From the NCBI GenBank assembly GCA_947500035.1, contig CANMQP010000011.1:274584-338583 (forward strand): a stretch of DNA of 64,000 bases, given 5' to 3'. The translations under genes and the position numbers were made by a program. The notes beneath the pieces are model-generated. The model did no database searches. It had not been told where the DNA came from and worked only from the letters and a program-made list of their open reading frames with translations. This document shows, piece by piece, positions 30,352-38,328 of the stretch; the stretch's first letter is position 1, and each line of letters opens with the position of its first letter. Source of the stretch: an uncultured Kiloniellaceae bacterium (GTDB lineage: Bacteria; Pseudomonadota; Alphaproteobacteria; Kiloniellales; Kiloniellaceae).

Positions 30352-33162
30352 ATGTCAAACCAATCTAAGCCCAAAACAAAGCGGAGCCGCTTGCTGGCGA
30401 CCGCCGCCGTAACGCTGGCTTTGCTTGCGCCGATCTCTGTGCAGGGTGCAACGGACAGCAGCAAGTCCGTTGCCTATTACGAGGAAGCGCTGGTTTATTT
30501 TCAGCAAGGCCAACTGAATCCGGCCATCATTCAATTGAAGAACGCACTGCAGCAGGACCGCGACAATGTTGAGGCGCGTATGCTGCTTGGGCGGATTTAC
30601 GTGCAGATCGGCGACGGTGCGTCCGCGGAGAAGGAACTGCGAGCCGCGGAATCCCGTGGTGTCTCCAGAGACACAATTCTTGTTCCCCTGGGCCAAGCCT
30701 ACCTGCAACAGCGTAAGTTTGCAGAAGCCTTGCGCGAGGTTGAGACGGGCAATCGCGACAATGCGTTCGAGACCGACGTACATTTGATCCGAGGGCGCGG
30801 GCATCTCGGCTTATCGCAGTTCGAAGAGGCGTTGGCAGAAGCCAATGCCGCAGCTGAAATGAGCCCGCAGGACGCACGTGCCAAAATCCTGCAGGGACGG
30901 ATTTACGGCGCCCAGCGGAATTACCCAGAGGCAGAAGCGAAGATCGATGCTGCTCTGGCGTTGACGCCGGATTCGGTCGATGCCTTGCTGGTCAAGGCTG
31001 AGCTACGCCGTTTCGCGAGTGATTTCGACGGTGCGATCGCAACTTTTGACAAGGTTCTTCAGATCAACGCGAGCAGCATACCGGCCTTGCTCGGCCGCGC
31101 GACGTCCCTGATCGCCCAAAACAAAGATGTAGAGGCACGGGCTGACCTGGATGCAGTGAAGCAGTTTGCGCCCCGGCATCCCACGGCCCATTACCTGACC
31201 GCACTGGTGCTGACCAAGGCACGGGACTTCTCTGCCGCCCGGGACGCTATACAGGAGATCGGCCCCTATCTGGACAATTTCGCGCCAGCGCTCTACCTCG
31301 CGGGCGCAATCAGTTATGCCACCAACGAGTTGGAGCGGGCTCAAAGTTACCTCACAGGGTATCTCGCGCGCTTCCCTGATTACGTTCCGGCGCAGAAAAT
31401 TCTCTCCGCAACTTACCTTCGCAAGGGTGAGATCGACAGAGCGTTGGGCATTCTGGAGCCGCTTGCGGAATCCAGTCCGGACGATGCGCAGGCGATAGCA
31501 ATGCTTGGTGAGGCCTATCTGCGTGCGGAACGCTACACAGAGGCCACGACCTACCTCGATCGTGCGACCGAACTGGCGCCTGAGGATGTGAAAATCGCCC
31601 GCGGACTGGCTGTCAGCCATTTACGGTCCGGTCAGACTGCAGAGGCTATCGAGGTCCTGGAGGCATCGCCCGATGTCGGCGGGCCTGATGCTTCCGCTTC
31701 AAAGATTATTCTGGCCCAGATGCAGATTCGGACCGGCCGCTACGACGAGGCCCTGGAGATCGCAAACAAGCTTCGCCAGGATTTGCCCGATAGCCCGATT
31801 CCCTACAACCTGCTGGGCAGCGCGCTGAGCGTGAAGGGCGAAACCGGAGAGGCACGCCGGGTCTTTGAAGAGGCCATTGCGGCGCACAGTGATTACATGC
31901 CGGCTCGCATGAATGTCGCCCGCTTGGACATGGTGGAAAACAAGCCTGAAGATGCCCGTAAAAGGTATCTTGAGGTCCTCGAGATGGAACCTGACTATCT
32001 CAATGCTATGATTGCCTTATCCGAATTGGAAGCCGGGGCAGGCAACGATGAGGGGGCAGTCGAGTGGCTGCAAAAGGCGGTTGCCAGCAATGAGAATGCC
32101 GTGGCGCCCCGGGTGCGTCTGGCCAGTTTGCACGCGACGCAAAACAACTTCGATCTTGCGGTGCCGGTCCTGGAGGAGCTGGAGAGGCGCCACAGCGACA
32201 ATCCCCGCGTCTTGCAGGCGATCGGCCAACTCTACGTCGGTCAGCGTGACTTTGCCGTCGCAAGCCAAAAGTTCGAAGAGCTTGTCGAGAAGGTGCCAAG
32301 CTATGTGAACGGCTATTTGCTTCTGGCCCGTGCTCAGGCCTCTGCTGGAGAGGTAGACACTGCCCGCCAAACCTACGAAAAGTTGCTCACGATCGCGCCG
32401 GAAAACGGCGACGCTTACCGGGCTCTGGTGGAGATTGATATCGGTAAAGGTGATCTGGAGACGGCGATGAAGGTGGCGACGGCCCTTCGGGACAGGTTGC
32501 CTGATGCTGCCGATGGTCATCAGTTGATGGCTGATGTTCATGTGCAAAGCCGTAACTTCCCCGATGCTGTAACGGCTTACGAGGCGGCCTGGGAGAAGCG
32601 GCCCAGCGGCCCGCTCGCAATTGCTCTGTTCCGGGCTCGCACGCAGGTGATGGAAAAGTCAGAGGCTGTGCCGGATCTCAAGGCTTGGGTTGACGCGAAC
32701 GCCAACGACGATGCCGCGCGTCTCGTTTTGGCCGGGGTCCAGCTTGAAACCGATGAGCACGACGAAGCGCTCAAGAATTACGAGGCGCTGAACCAGAAAC
32801 GTCCGGGTAATCCTATCATCCTCAATAACCTCGCCTGGCTCTACCAGGAGCGCAATGACCCCAAAGGCCTTGAATATGGCGAACAGGCGTTGGAGGCAGC
32901 GCCGGGACAGCCCGCGATCATGGACACAGTGGGTTGGATTCTTGTGCAGCGTGGCGAAGCATCCCGCGGCGTTGAGATGCTGGCCGATGCCAGCGCGAAG
33001 CTGCCCGAGGACCCCGAGGTTCAGTTTCACTATGCCTATGCATTGAAGGAAACCGGGAAAACGGAAGAAGCGAAGACCCGGGTCAGCGCTTTGCTCGAGG
33101 CCCATAGCGGTTTTTCCTCGGAGGCCGAAGCGCGGAAGCTGCTGAGCGAGCTTGGCGGATAA
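30352..33162 (+). CDS. prsT: PrsT, PEP-CTERM-system TPR protein
   Basis: A very long tetratricopeptide protein (936 residues from ATG 30352; AGGGA at 30337 supports this start over ATG 30334), TIGR02917-like. A signal peptide ends near 'APISVQGAT'. About twenty-five TPR units follow to the C-terminus ('AYYEEALVYFQQGQLNPAIIQLKNALQQDRDN' is the first). Most family members are lipoproteins with a lipobox Cys after the signal; none is seen here, so this one is predicted to be soluble in the periplasm. Such proteins likely scaffold polysaccharide export or substrate handling for exosortase; direct evidence is lacking. Confidence 0.9.
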   Translation: MSNQSKPKTKRSRLLATAAVTLALLAPISVQGATDSSKSVAYYEEALVYFQQGQLNPAIIQLKNALQQDRDNVEARMLLGRIYVQIGDGASAEKELRAAESRGVSRDTILVPLGQAYLQQRKFAEALREVETGNRDNAFETDVHLIRGRGHLGLSQFEEALAEANAAAEMSPQDARAKILQGRIYGAQRNYPEAEAKIDAALALTPDSVDALLVKAELRRFASDFDGAIATFDKVLQINASSIPALLGRATSLIAQNKDVEARADLDAVKQFAPRHPTAHYLTALVLTKARDFSAARDAIQEIGPYLDNFAPALYLAGAISYATNELERAQSYLTGYLARFPDYVPAQKILSATYLRKGEIDRALGILEPLAESSPDDAQAIAMLGEAYLRAERYTEATTYLDRATELAPEDVKIARGLAVSHLRSGQTAEAIEVLEASPDVGGPDASASKIILAQMQIRTGRYDEALEIANKLRQDLPDSPIPYNLLGSALSVKGETGEARRVFEEAIAAHSDYMPARMNVARLDMVENKPEDARKRYLEVLEMEPDYLNAMIALSELEAGAGNDEGAVEWLQKAVASNENAVAPRVRLASLHATQNNFDLAVPVLEELERRHSDNPRVLQAIGQLYVGQRDFAVASQKFEELVEKVPSYVNGYLLLARAQASAGEVDTARQTYEKLLTIAPENGDAYRALVEIDIGKGDLETAMKVATALRDRLPDAADGHQLMADVHVQSRNFPDAVTAYEAAWEKRPSGPLAIALFRARTQVMEKSEAVPDLKAWVDANANDDAARLVLAGVQLETDEHDEALKNYEALNQKRPGNPIILNNLAWLYQERNDPKGLEYGEQALEAAPGQPAIMDTVGWILVQRGEASRGVEMLADASAKLPEDPEVQFHYAYALKETGKTEEAKTRVSALLEAHSGFSSEAEARKLLSELGG

Positions 33163-33261
33163 ACAACGGGGAACGGCCAGGCACGACGTCTGGCCGAAGC
33201 TCCTGCCGGATTGACCGACTTTGGCCGCTGCCTAAGGTGTCGGCACCTTGGACCTATTTAA

Positions 33262-33816
33262 ATGTCGCAAAGCGGGCCGCTGAACGGACAAAAGCGGAAA
33301 TATGATGTGATCGTGGTCTTAGGCGCCGCGGTCTGGTCTCGCGGCCGCCCGAGCCCTACCCTTGACAGGCGCGTGAGGCGCGGTCTCGAGCTTTTCCGCG
33401 CGGGTGAGGCAGACCGCCTTCTCTTCACCGGTGGTCTTGGACGGCATCCCCCTGCCGAAGCCGAGGTGATGCGGCGGATCGCTCTCGACGAGGGCATTGA
33501 CATGAGTCGGATCGAAGTCGAGAGCGCGTCGCGCAATACGCTGGAAAACGCAGTAAACTCCGCGAAAATCATGACCGACAACGGCTGGAATTCGGCTATT
33601 CTCGTATCTGACCGTATTCATCTGCCCCGGGCGGCACTCGTGTTCCGCTCGCTTGGTATCAAGGTCCGAGTGCGCGGTGTTTCAGGTGCCTGGAGCCAGG
33701 GTCCCTTCCGAAGATGGTGGCACTATCCCCTTTACGAGATGACGGCGTTCTTCTGGTATCTCGGACTGATCGTGACAGGCCGCCATAGATCCGGACCTGG
33801 CGGTAACACCCATTAA
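33262..33816 (+). CDS. YdcF-family protein (DUF218)
   Basis: A 184-residue protein of the YdcF/SanA family. The core shows 'DVIVVLGAAVWSRGRPSPTLDRRVRRGLELFRAGEADRLLFTGG', 'EAEVMRRIALDEGI', 'ESASRNTLENAVNSAKIM' and 'AILVSDRIHLPRAALVFRSLG', the standard motifs of a small Rossmann-like fold. No signal peptide; a hydrophobic C-terminal segment (about 158-173) may touch the membrane. The biochemical role is not established; relatives occur with envelope and exopolysaccharide genes. It lies 99 nt after prsT and may share its transcript. Confidence 0.85.
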   Translation: MSQSGPLNGQKRKYDVIVVLGAAVWSRGRPSPTLDRRVRRGLELFRAGEADRLLFTGGLGRHPPAEAEVMRRIALDEGIDMSRIEVESASRNTLENAVNSAKIMTDNGWNSAILVSDRIHLPRAALVFRSLGIKVRVRGVSGAWSQGPFRRWWHYPLYEMTAFFWYLGLIVTGRHRSGPGGNTH

Positions 33817-33875
33817 ATCGAGTTTGCTTCTGAAGAGGGCCGAAAACGCCATCGGCCGGGTCCATTCAATGCCCG

Positions 33876-33895
33876 GATCAGATCAAGTTTAGAGG
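33876..33895. repeat. Partial REP-like element, copy 4
   Basis: GATCAGATCAAGTTTAGAGG matches the head of the copies at 19319 and 19514. It overlaps the stop codon of the minus-strand beta-helix gene (33889-33891). Confidence 0.55.
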
Positions 33896-35394
33896 CTTTC
33901 GTCCCAGACGAATCCCTGGCCGGGCCGGAATGTCATCGCGCTGAAGGCTTGATCAACGTCCCGGAACTTATTGCGCAGCGTCTTGATCGTATTCAATACG
34001 ATCGTCTGACGCTCTTTGGCTGAAGACGCCGGCTTGCTTTTGTGGGGCTCGATGAGTTGATAGATTTCGTTGATGGACGCCGTTTCCCCGGGTTGGGACG
34101 ACAGAAGCTCGACAATAGAGGTCTCGGGGATCGTGAGCGAAAGCGGCTGTCCTTGCCAGGTGACAACACCATCGACTGTCGTCAAAGCTGTTCCATCTGT
34201 CCTGGGCGCTTTACCGGGCCGGGACCTGGGCAGGTCCCTCTGAGACGCTTCATCACGGCTGGCAACAACCATCTCCAGGGCCGGCATGGGGGGGAGGCCT
34301 GCCGCGATCCTGTCCGGATACCACTTGTTGCCGGTGTGGGGGGAGCCCGCGACAATAATGTTTCCTGTCATCTCGACGGGAACCAGGGAGTGCAGAACGC
34401 GGCCGGGCCGGTCCATAATCAGAGTATTCCCCCTGATGAGGATATCACCTAGCGGGTGCTGTTGTTTTTCCTTTTCAAGCGCAATGCCAATCATGTCGGG
34501 GTTTGCGCTGTTTGGTCCTTTCTGGATGACGTTGTTTACGATCGTGATTTCGCCGCCGTTGGGTAGGTCGATGCTTCTGCTATCCCTGCCGAGTTCCGAG
34601 CCTATGATGCTGTTTTCAATGGTTGTCCTGCGGGCCCTGCTTTTGATTTCATGCCCTTCATCGCGCGAGGATACGAGCCGGCTGCCTCTGACGATCAGAT
34701 GATCGCCGCCGCTCATATAGATTGCATGCGCCCGCCCGATAGCGCCCAGACGTTCAAAGACGCTGTCTTCGACGATCACTTCCCCGACGTCTCCGCCCGA
34801 CAAAAGACCCTGCTGGGAATCGTGAAAATGGACATTGCGCAGCGTGAGATTCCGTCCGCGCAAACGGATGCAGGCCCCATTGTAGGCCGGAACGTTAATG
34901 CCTGAGCACTCGAGCCCTTCGATGACCGTGTCGTCGCCCATTATCACCAGCGCAGCTTTGCCGTCCGCGGCGGTGTCGCGCAGGGCCGCGCCTTCTGCGG
35001 CTGTAATGGTGACATTGCTTGCCGTCAGCACCGCGGCTTCCCGGTAGTCACCGGGCTCGATATGCAGGCGGTCGCCGTCGCGTAGTGAGGTCACGGCCTC
35101 GGTGAATGACTGGAACTGACAGCTCGTGAGCCCGCTCTCGGGGAGGCAGAGCGTGTAGCTGTTGGAGGCTGAGGCAGGGAGTGGTCCCGTCGAAAGGGCC
35201 GCGAATCCGCAAAAGACGGCGCTCACGGACATCCAGCTCCGCCTGCGTGTTGCATGCCGCTTGAGGCCGCAGGGTTCTTTGTTCCGCAAAATTCGGGTCA
35301 TGGCAGGCGTTTGACTCATGGCCTCTGCTGCAAGCAACCATCCAGCTCTCGACATGGGGTGGATTTCCTCCGAAAGCCAGGGATCATCCGACAC
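33889..35394 (-). CDS. Exported right-handed beta-helix protein with C-terminal winged-helix-like domain
   Basis: A 501-residue protein in three parts. The N-terminus holds a signal-like segment ('RRRSWMSVSAVFCGFAALS', cleavage near 'ASASN', about residue 78). It is preceded by ~50 residues that may not be translated; in-frame ATGs occur at 35355, 35319 and 35301. Residues ~100-340 form a parallel beta-helix with repeated 'N-V-T-I', 'L-T-L-R-N-V' and 'I-T-I-V-N-N-V-I' rungs, as in polysaccharide lyases and C5-epimerases. Residues ~408-500 ('GQPLSLTIPETSIVELLSS', 'TIKTLRNKFRD', 'RPGQGFVW') follow the pattern of the OmpR/PhoB DNA-binding domain, which is unexpected after an export signal. Enzymatic activity on the polysaccharide is possible but unproven. 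Confidence 0.72.
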   Translation of the reverse strand: MSDDPWLSEEIHPMSRAGWLLAAEAMSQTPAMTRILRNKEPCGLKRHATRRRSWMSVSAVFCGFAALSTGPLPASASNSYTLCLPESGLTSCQFQSFTEAVTSLRDGDRLHIEPGDYREAAVLTASNVTITAAEGAALRDTAADGKAALVIMGDDTVIEGLECSGINVPAYNGACIRLRGRNLTLRNVHFHDSQQGLLSGGDVGEVIVEDSVFERLGAIGRAHAIYMSGGDHLIVRGSRLVSSRDEGHEIKSRARRTTIENSIIGSELGRDSRSIDLPNGGEITIVNNVIQKGPNSANPDMIGIALEKEKQQHPLGDILIRGNTLIMDRPGRVLHSLVPVEMTGNIIVAGSPHTGNKWYPDRIAAGLPPMPALEMVVASRDEASQRDLPRSRPGKAPRTDGTALTTVDGVVTWQGQPLSLTIPETSIVELLSSQPGETASINEIYQLIEPHKSKPASSAKERQTIVLNTIKTLRNKFRDVDQAFSAMTFRPGQGFVWDESL

Positions 35395-35548
35395 TGCCCC
35401 AAGACTCTCAGCCGTGTTGGCATCATTTCAACTATTTCAGGTTGTTAACGCACGCCGGAGGAAGTTCGTCAAGCGATGTTCATGTTCCAGCGGATCAGAT
35501 TCAAATCCTTCTCGGGGCGAACCAAGAGCATCAGGCCGAATAGAAAAC

Positions 35549-35575
35549 GCCCCTCCTGCGCACTGCAGAAGGGGC
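35549..35575 (-). terminator. Terminator after PEP-CTERM gene 1
   Basis: An 11-bp stem with one mismatch (35549-35559 with 35565-35575) and a 5-nt loop. On the minus strand it is followed by GTTTTCTATT. It lies about 94 nt past the stop of the minus-strand gene at 35669. Confidence 0.75.
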
Positions 35576-35668
35576 ATTTAAAGCTGGCAGCCTGTTACGG
35601 TCTGCTAGGACCAAACCCTAGGTCTTCCATCCGTAAAGACGACGGCGCCGTTCCGAAACTGGGTCGCT

Positions 35669-36517
35669 CTAAGCGGCTTTGCGCCGGCGCGCGAGGCCGA
35701 GGCCGAAAAGACCCAGACCCAGGAGGGCAAGAGTACCCGGCTCCGCCACGGTCACCGGTTGCGCCGTGATCGAGAAGGAGGTCTGCAGTTCGTTGTTCAG
35801 GCCTTCTTCCGTGATGAAACCAACGCAGCCGGCGGCTTCACCCGCTGCGGCACAGGCCTCGTCGGACAGCGGACCGAGGCCGGCCGCCGTCAGGGTAACC
35901 GTGTACATGAAGTCATCTAAGACGAAATCAAACGAGAGCACACCCGGATCCTGCAGGACGAAGATGTCCGCGCAAGGTGTTCCACCCGTGCCCGGCGTGC
36001 ACTGGCCACCGCCGATGCCCGCATTCGCAGTTTCGTTGAAGAGGATACTGAAGATCGTCGGGACAGGACCGATTGCCGGGCCTGCAGGATTGATCGGTGT
36101 CAGCAGCAAAGTGGTGCTGAGCACCGCGCTTTGAAGAGTCGTGCTCGCGCCTGAGATGGTGTTGTTTGCGTGGGTCAGCATGGCGCCGGCAACGCCCGCA
36201 CCGTTGGTGAAGAGGTTTGGCGGATTGCTGACCGTCGGCGTTACGAAGAGGCTGCTTGGGCCACCGCTGCCCTGGCCCCAGGACAGGACCGTCGGCAAAC
36301 CACCGATACCCGCGTTGGGGGCGGATCCCACCACGCCGTTGTTGGTGGTGTCGTTGGGGGCTGCATTCTGGTTCGGTGCAGCAGGGGCGAAGGACGAAAA
36401 GCCGCTCTGGACGACGTAACCCCATTCGGTGATCAGTGCGGCAGATGCCTGTGTGGCACCGGCCATGAGTGTAAGGGCTACCGCCGTGCCGCTCAGAATT
36501 TTCGAAAACTTCGACAT
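35669..36517 (-). CDS. THxN-family PEP-CTERM protein 1 (variant AEP motif)
   Basis: A 282-residue exosortase substrate candidate. A signal peptide 'MSKFSKILSGTAVALTLMAG' is cut near 'ASAA'. The mature part carries the 'LTHANNTISG' segment (THxN signature) and two Cys pairs ('QCTPGTGGTPCADIF' and 'EACAAAGEAAGCVGF'). The C-terminus is a sorting signal, 'EPGTLALLGLGLFGLGLARRRKAA': motif, membrane helix, Arg cluster. The motif reads A-E-P rather than P-E-P. The start at 36517 matches its paralogs and places AGGATG upstream; an in-frame ATG at 36529 exists. It is driven by a sigma-54 promoter with a PrsR box. Expected location is the cell surface or exopolysaccharide matrix. Confidence 0.92.
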   Translation of the reverse strand: MSKFSKILSGTAVALTLMAGATQASAALITEWGYVVQSGFSSFAPAAPNQNAAPNDTTNNGVVGSAPNAGIGGLPTVLSWGQGSGGPSSLFVTPTVSNPPNLFTNGAGVAGAMLTHANNTISGASTTLQSAVLSTTLLLTPINPAGPAIGPVPTIFSILFNETANAGIGGGQCTPGTGGTPCADIFVLQDPGVLSFDFVLDDFMYTVTLTAAGLGPLSDEACAAAGEAAGCVGFITEEGLNNELQTSFSITAQPVTVAEPGTLALLGLGLFGLGLARRRKAA

Positions 36518-36559
36518 ATCGTGCTGCATCCTAGCAAGTATTTCGTTCCTGGCCTTCTG

Positions 36560-36575
36560 AGCAATTAATGTGCCA
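36560..36575 (-). promoter_or_regulatory. Sigma-54 promoter of PEP-CTERM gene 1
   Basis: On the minus strand TGGCACATTAATTGCT matches the -24/-12 consensus exactly (TGGCAC-N5-TTGCW). The predicted transcript start is near 36549, about 32 nt before ATG 36517. Confidence 0.88.
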
Positions 36576-36637
36576 TATAAAAATTTAAAAATAAAATCAT
36601 ATGCTTAGCGGTTCAATTTCAAACAAAATCACGCTTT

Positions 36638-36655
36638 TTGTAAATAAATTCGACA
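36638..36655 (-). promoter_or_regulatory. Putative PrsR box (PEP-CTERM box) of gene 1
   Basis: Plus-strand TTGTAA-ATAAATT-CGACA. It lies 62 bp upstream of the sigma-54 promoter of gene 1, the right range for an enhancer-binding protein. The same TTGTAA-N7-CGACA occurs before both paralogs. Confidence 0.75.
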
Positions 36656-36852
36656 GTTCTCGGGTTTCCATGAGGCAATCGAACATGGAAATACAACCAA
36701 ACCAAATAGCAGTTATAGAAAGAGAACAATATAAAACAATTTGTTAGAAAATAATCCGATCCTGTAAAGTCAGCCGACAATTCGACGGGCAGTAGGCGGC
36801 GAGTCTTGACCTGGTCCTGTCCGGTCTATGAAAGTGGGGCTGCTCTATCCCA

Positions 36853-36896
36853 CAAAAAAAACCTCCCACCGAAGGGTGGGAGGTTTTCTTTTTTTT
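36853..36896. terminator. Bidirectional terminator after PEP-CTERM gene 2
   Basis: AACCTCCCACC pairs with GGTGGGAGGTT around a short loop. An A run precedes it and a T run follows it on the plus strand, so it terminates in both directions. It lies about 24 nt beyond the stop of the gene at 36920. Confidence 0.92.
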
Positions 36897-36919
36897 GGTA
36901 ACTCTAAGTCGGGGTGGAC

Positions 36920-37768
36920 TTAGGCAGCTGCCTTGCGGCGGCGTGCGATACCGAGGCCGAGCAGGCCGAGGCCCAGAAGGGCCAGAGTGCCGGGCTCAGG
37001 AACCGGACGAGCCGAGATCTGGAATGCAGTATTCAGCACGTTCTCCTGGTTTTCTTCAGTGATGAAGCCGATACAGCCGGCTGCTTCGCCAGCCGCGGCA
37101 CAGGCTTCGTCAGACAGCACGCCAAGGCCGTCAACCAACAGTTCAACTGTGTAGAGGAACTCGTCGATGACGAAGTCGAAGGCCAGAGCGCCCGGATTCT
37201 GTAGCACGAAGATATCGGCGCAAGGGGTTCCGCCCGTGCCCGGTGTGCACTGCCCGCCACCGATGCCGAAGTTATCGGTTTCTTCAAATAGGATGTTGAA
37301 GAGAATCGGGAAGGGGCCGATCGTGGCGCCCGGAGGCGTGATCGGGGTCAGCGAGAGCGTTGTCGCGATCGTCGCCGATTCCAGTGTCAGGCTGTTGCCC
37401 GAAATGACATTGTTTGCGTGCGTGACCGAGGCACCCGCAACCGGGCCGGCGTTGGTGAAGAGGCTCGGCGGGTTCTGCGTGGTTCCCGTGACCGTCAGGC
37501 TGCTGGGAGGGCCGCCGTCTCCGAGACCCCAGGAAAGCGTGGTCGGGAGGCCGCCGAGGTTTGCATTGGGATTTGACCCGACGACACCGTTGTTGGTGGT
37601 GTCATTGGGTGCAGAGAGCTGATCAGGTGCAGCCGGGCTGAAAGCCGAGAAGCCGGCCTGGACTTCATAGCCCCATTCTGTGATGAGCGCGGCAGACGCC
37701 TGCGTGGCACCGGCCATGAGCGTCAGCGCAACTGCTGTGCCGCCCAAAAACTTTGTAAACTTAAACAT
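36920..37768 (-). CDS. THxN-family PEP-CTERM protein 2
   Basis: A 282-residue paralog of gene 1: signal peptide 'MFKFTKFLGGTAVALTLMAG', THxN segment 'VTHANNVISGNS', the two Cys pairs 'QCTPGTGGTPC' and 'ACAAAGEAAGC', and the canonical C-terminal signal 'PEPGTLALLGLGLLGLGIARRRKAAA'-type (PEP, hydrophobic helix, RRRK). The frame is open to 37813, but the sigma-54 promoter at 37814-37829 puts the transcript start near 37803, so only the ATG at 37768 can be used. A likely XrtA substrate exported to the surface; its molecular role is unknown. Confidence 0.94.
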   Translation of the reverse strand: MFKFTKFLGGTAVALTLMAGATQASAALITEWGYEVQAGFSAFSPAAPDQLSAPNDTTNNGVVGSNPNANLGGLPTTLSWGLGDGGPPSSLTVTGTTQNPPSLFTNAGPVAGASVTHANNVISGNSLTLESATIATTLSLTPITPPGATIGPFPILFNILFEETDNFGIGGGQCTPGTGGTPCADIFVLQNPGALAFDFVIDEFLYTVELLVDGLGVLSDEACAAAGEAAGCIGFITEENQENVLNTAFQISARPVPEPGTLALLGLGLLGLGIARRRKAAA

Positions 37769-37813
37769 TTTCGTTACCGATCCTAAATCAAGTGTGGATA
37801 CCCGGTCCATCAA

Positions 37814-37829
37814 AGCAATAGGTATGCCA
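37814..37829 (-). promoter_or_regulatory. Sigma-54 promoter of PEP-CTERM gene 2
   Basis: Minus-strand TGGCATACCTATTGCT: GG-N10-GC exact, one mismatch in TGGCAC. The predicted start near 37803 lies about 35 nt before ATG 37768. Confidence 0.86.
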
Positions 37830-37891
37830 AGAACAGAAAACCGTTTTTTATCAATTGCTTGTGTTGGTTAATGTAAATTTGGAACGCTGAA

Positions 37892-37909
37892 TTGTAAACT
37901 GCGCCGACA
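37892..37909 (-). promoter_or_regulatory. Putative PrsR box (PEP-CTERM box) of gene 2
   Basis: Plus-strand TTGTAA-ACTGCGC-CGACA, 62 bp upstream of the sigma-54 promoter of gene 2, the same distance as for gene 1. Confidence 0.75.
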
Positions 37910-38260
37910 AATTCGATCCCAAAAAAGTCACAAAAAGGGACGGTTTGCTGACATTTTTTAAAGATATCGATAAAAAAATTTATGTTTAGCAATAACTTAA
38001 GCTGTTATGGGCGGCTGTAAAGATTATCAACAAAGCGATGAAGTGTGAGCGTCAGACCCATTCCTATCGTGGGTTTGGGTAGGTAAACGACCCAGACGTG
38101 ACCGAATCGCCTTCACGTGGAGCCACTTCGCCGGCATGACGAAAATAGTAAGTCTGACCCCGAACCAACCTCAACAGGCCCTAGCCTGCCCGGATCCTTC
38201 GGTGTGCGTAACCGCCCTGTCGCACTGCGTCGGAACTGCATCTGCCTTGAGGCATCGCAC

Positions 38261-38304
38261 AAAAACAAAAAACCCCCGCCGAACGGCAGGGGGTTTCTTT
38301 TTTT
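38261..38304 (-). terminator. Terminator after PEP-CTERM gene 3
   Basis: AACCCCCGCCG pairs with CGGC(A)GGGGGTT around an AA loop with one bulge, flanked by A-rich and T-rich runs on either side, so it can act in both directions. It lies about 25 nt past the stop of the gene at 38329. Confidence 0.85.
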
Positions 38305-38328
38305 GGTAACTCTAAGTCGGGGTGGGAC

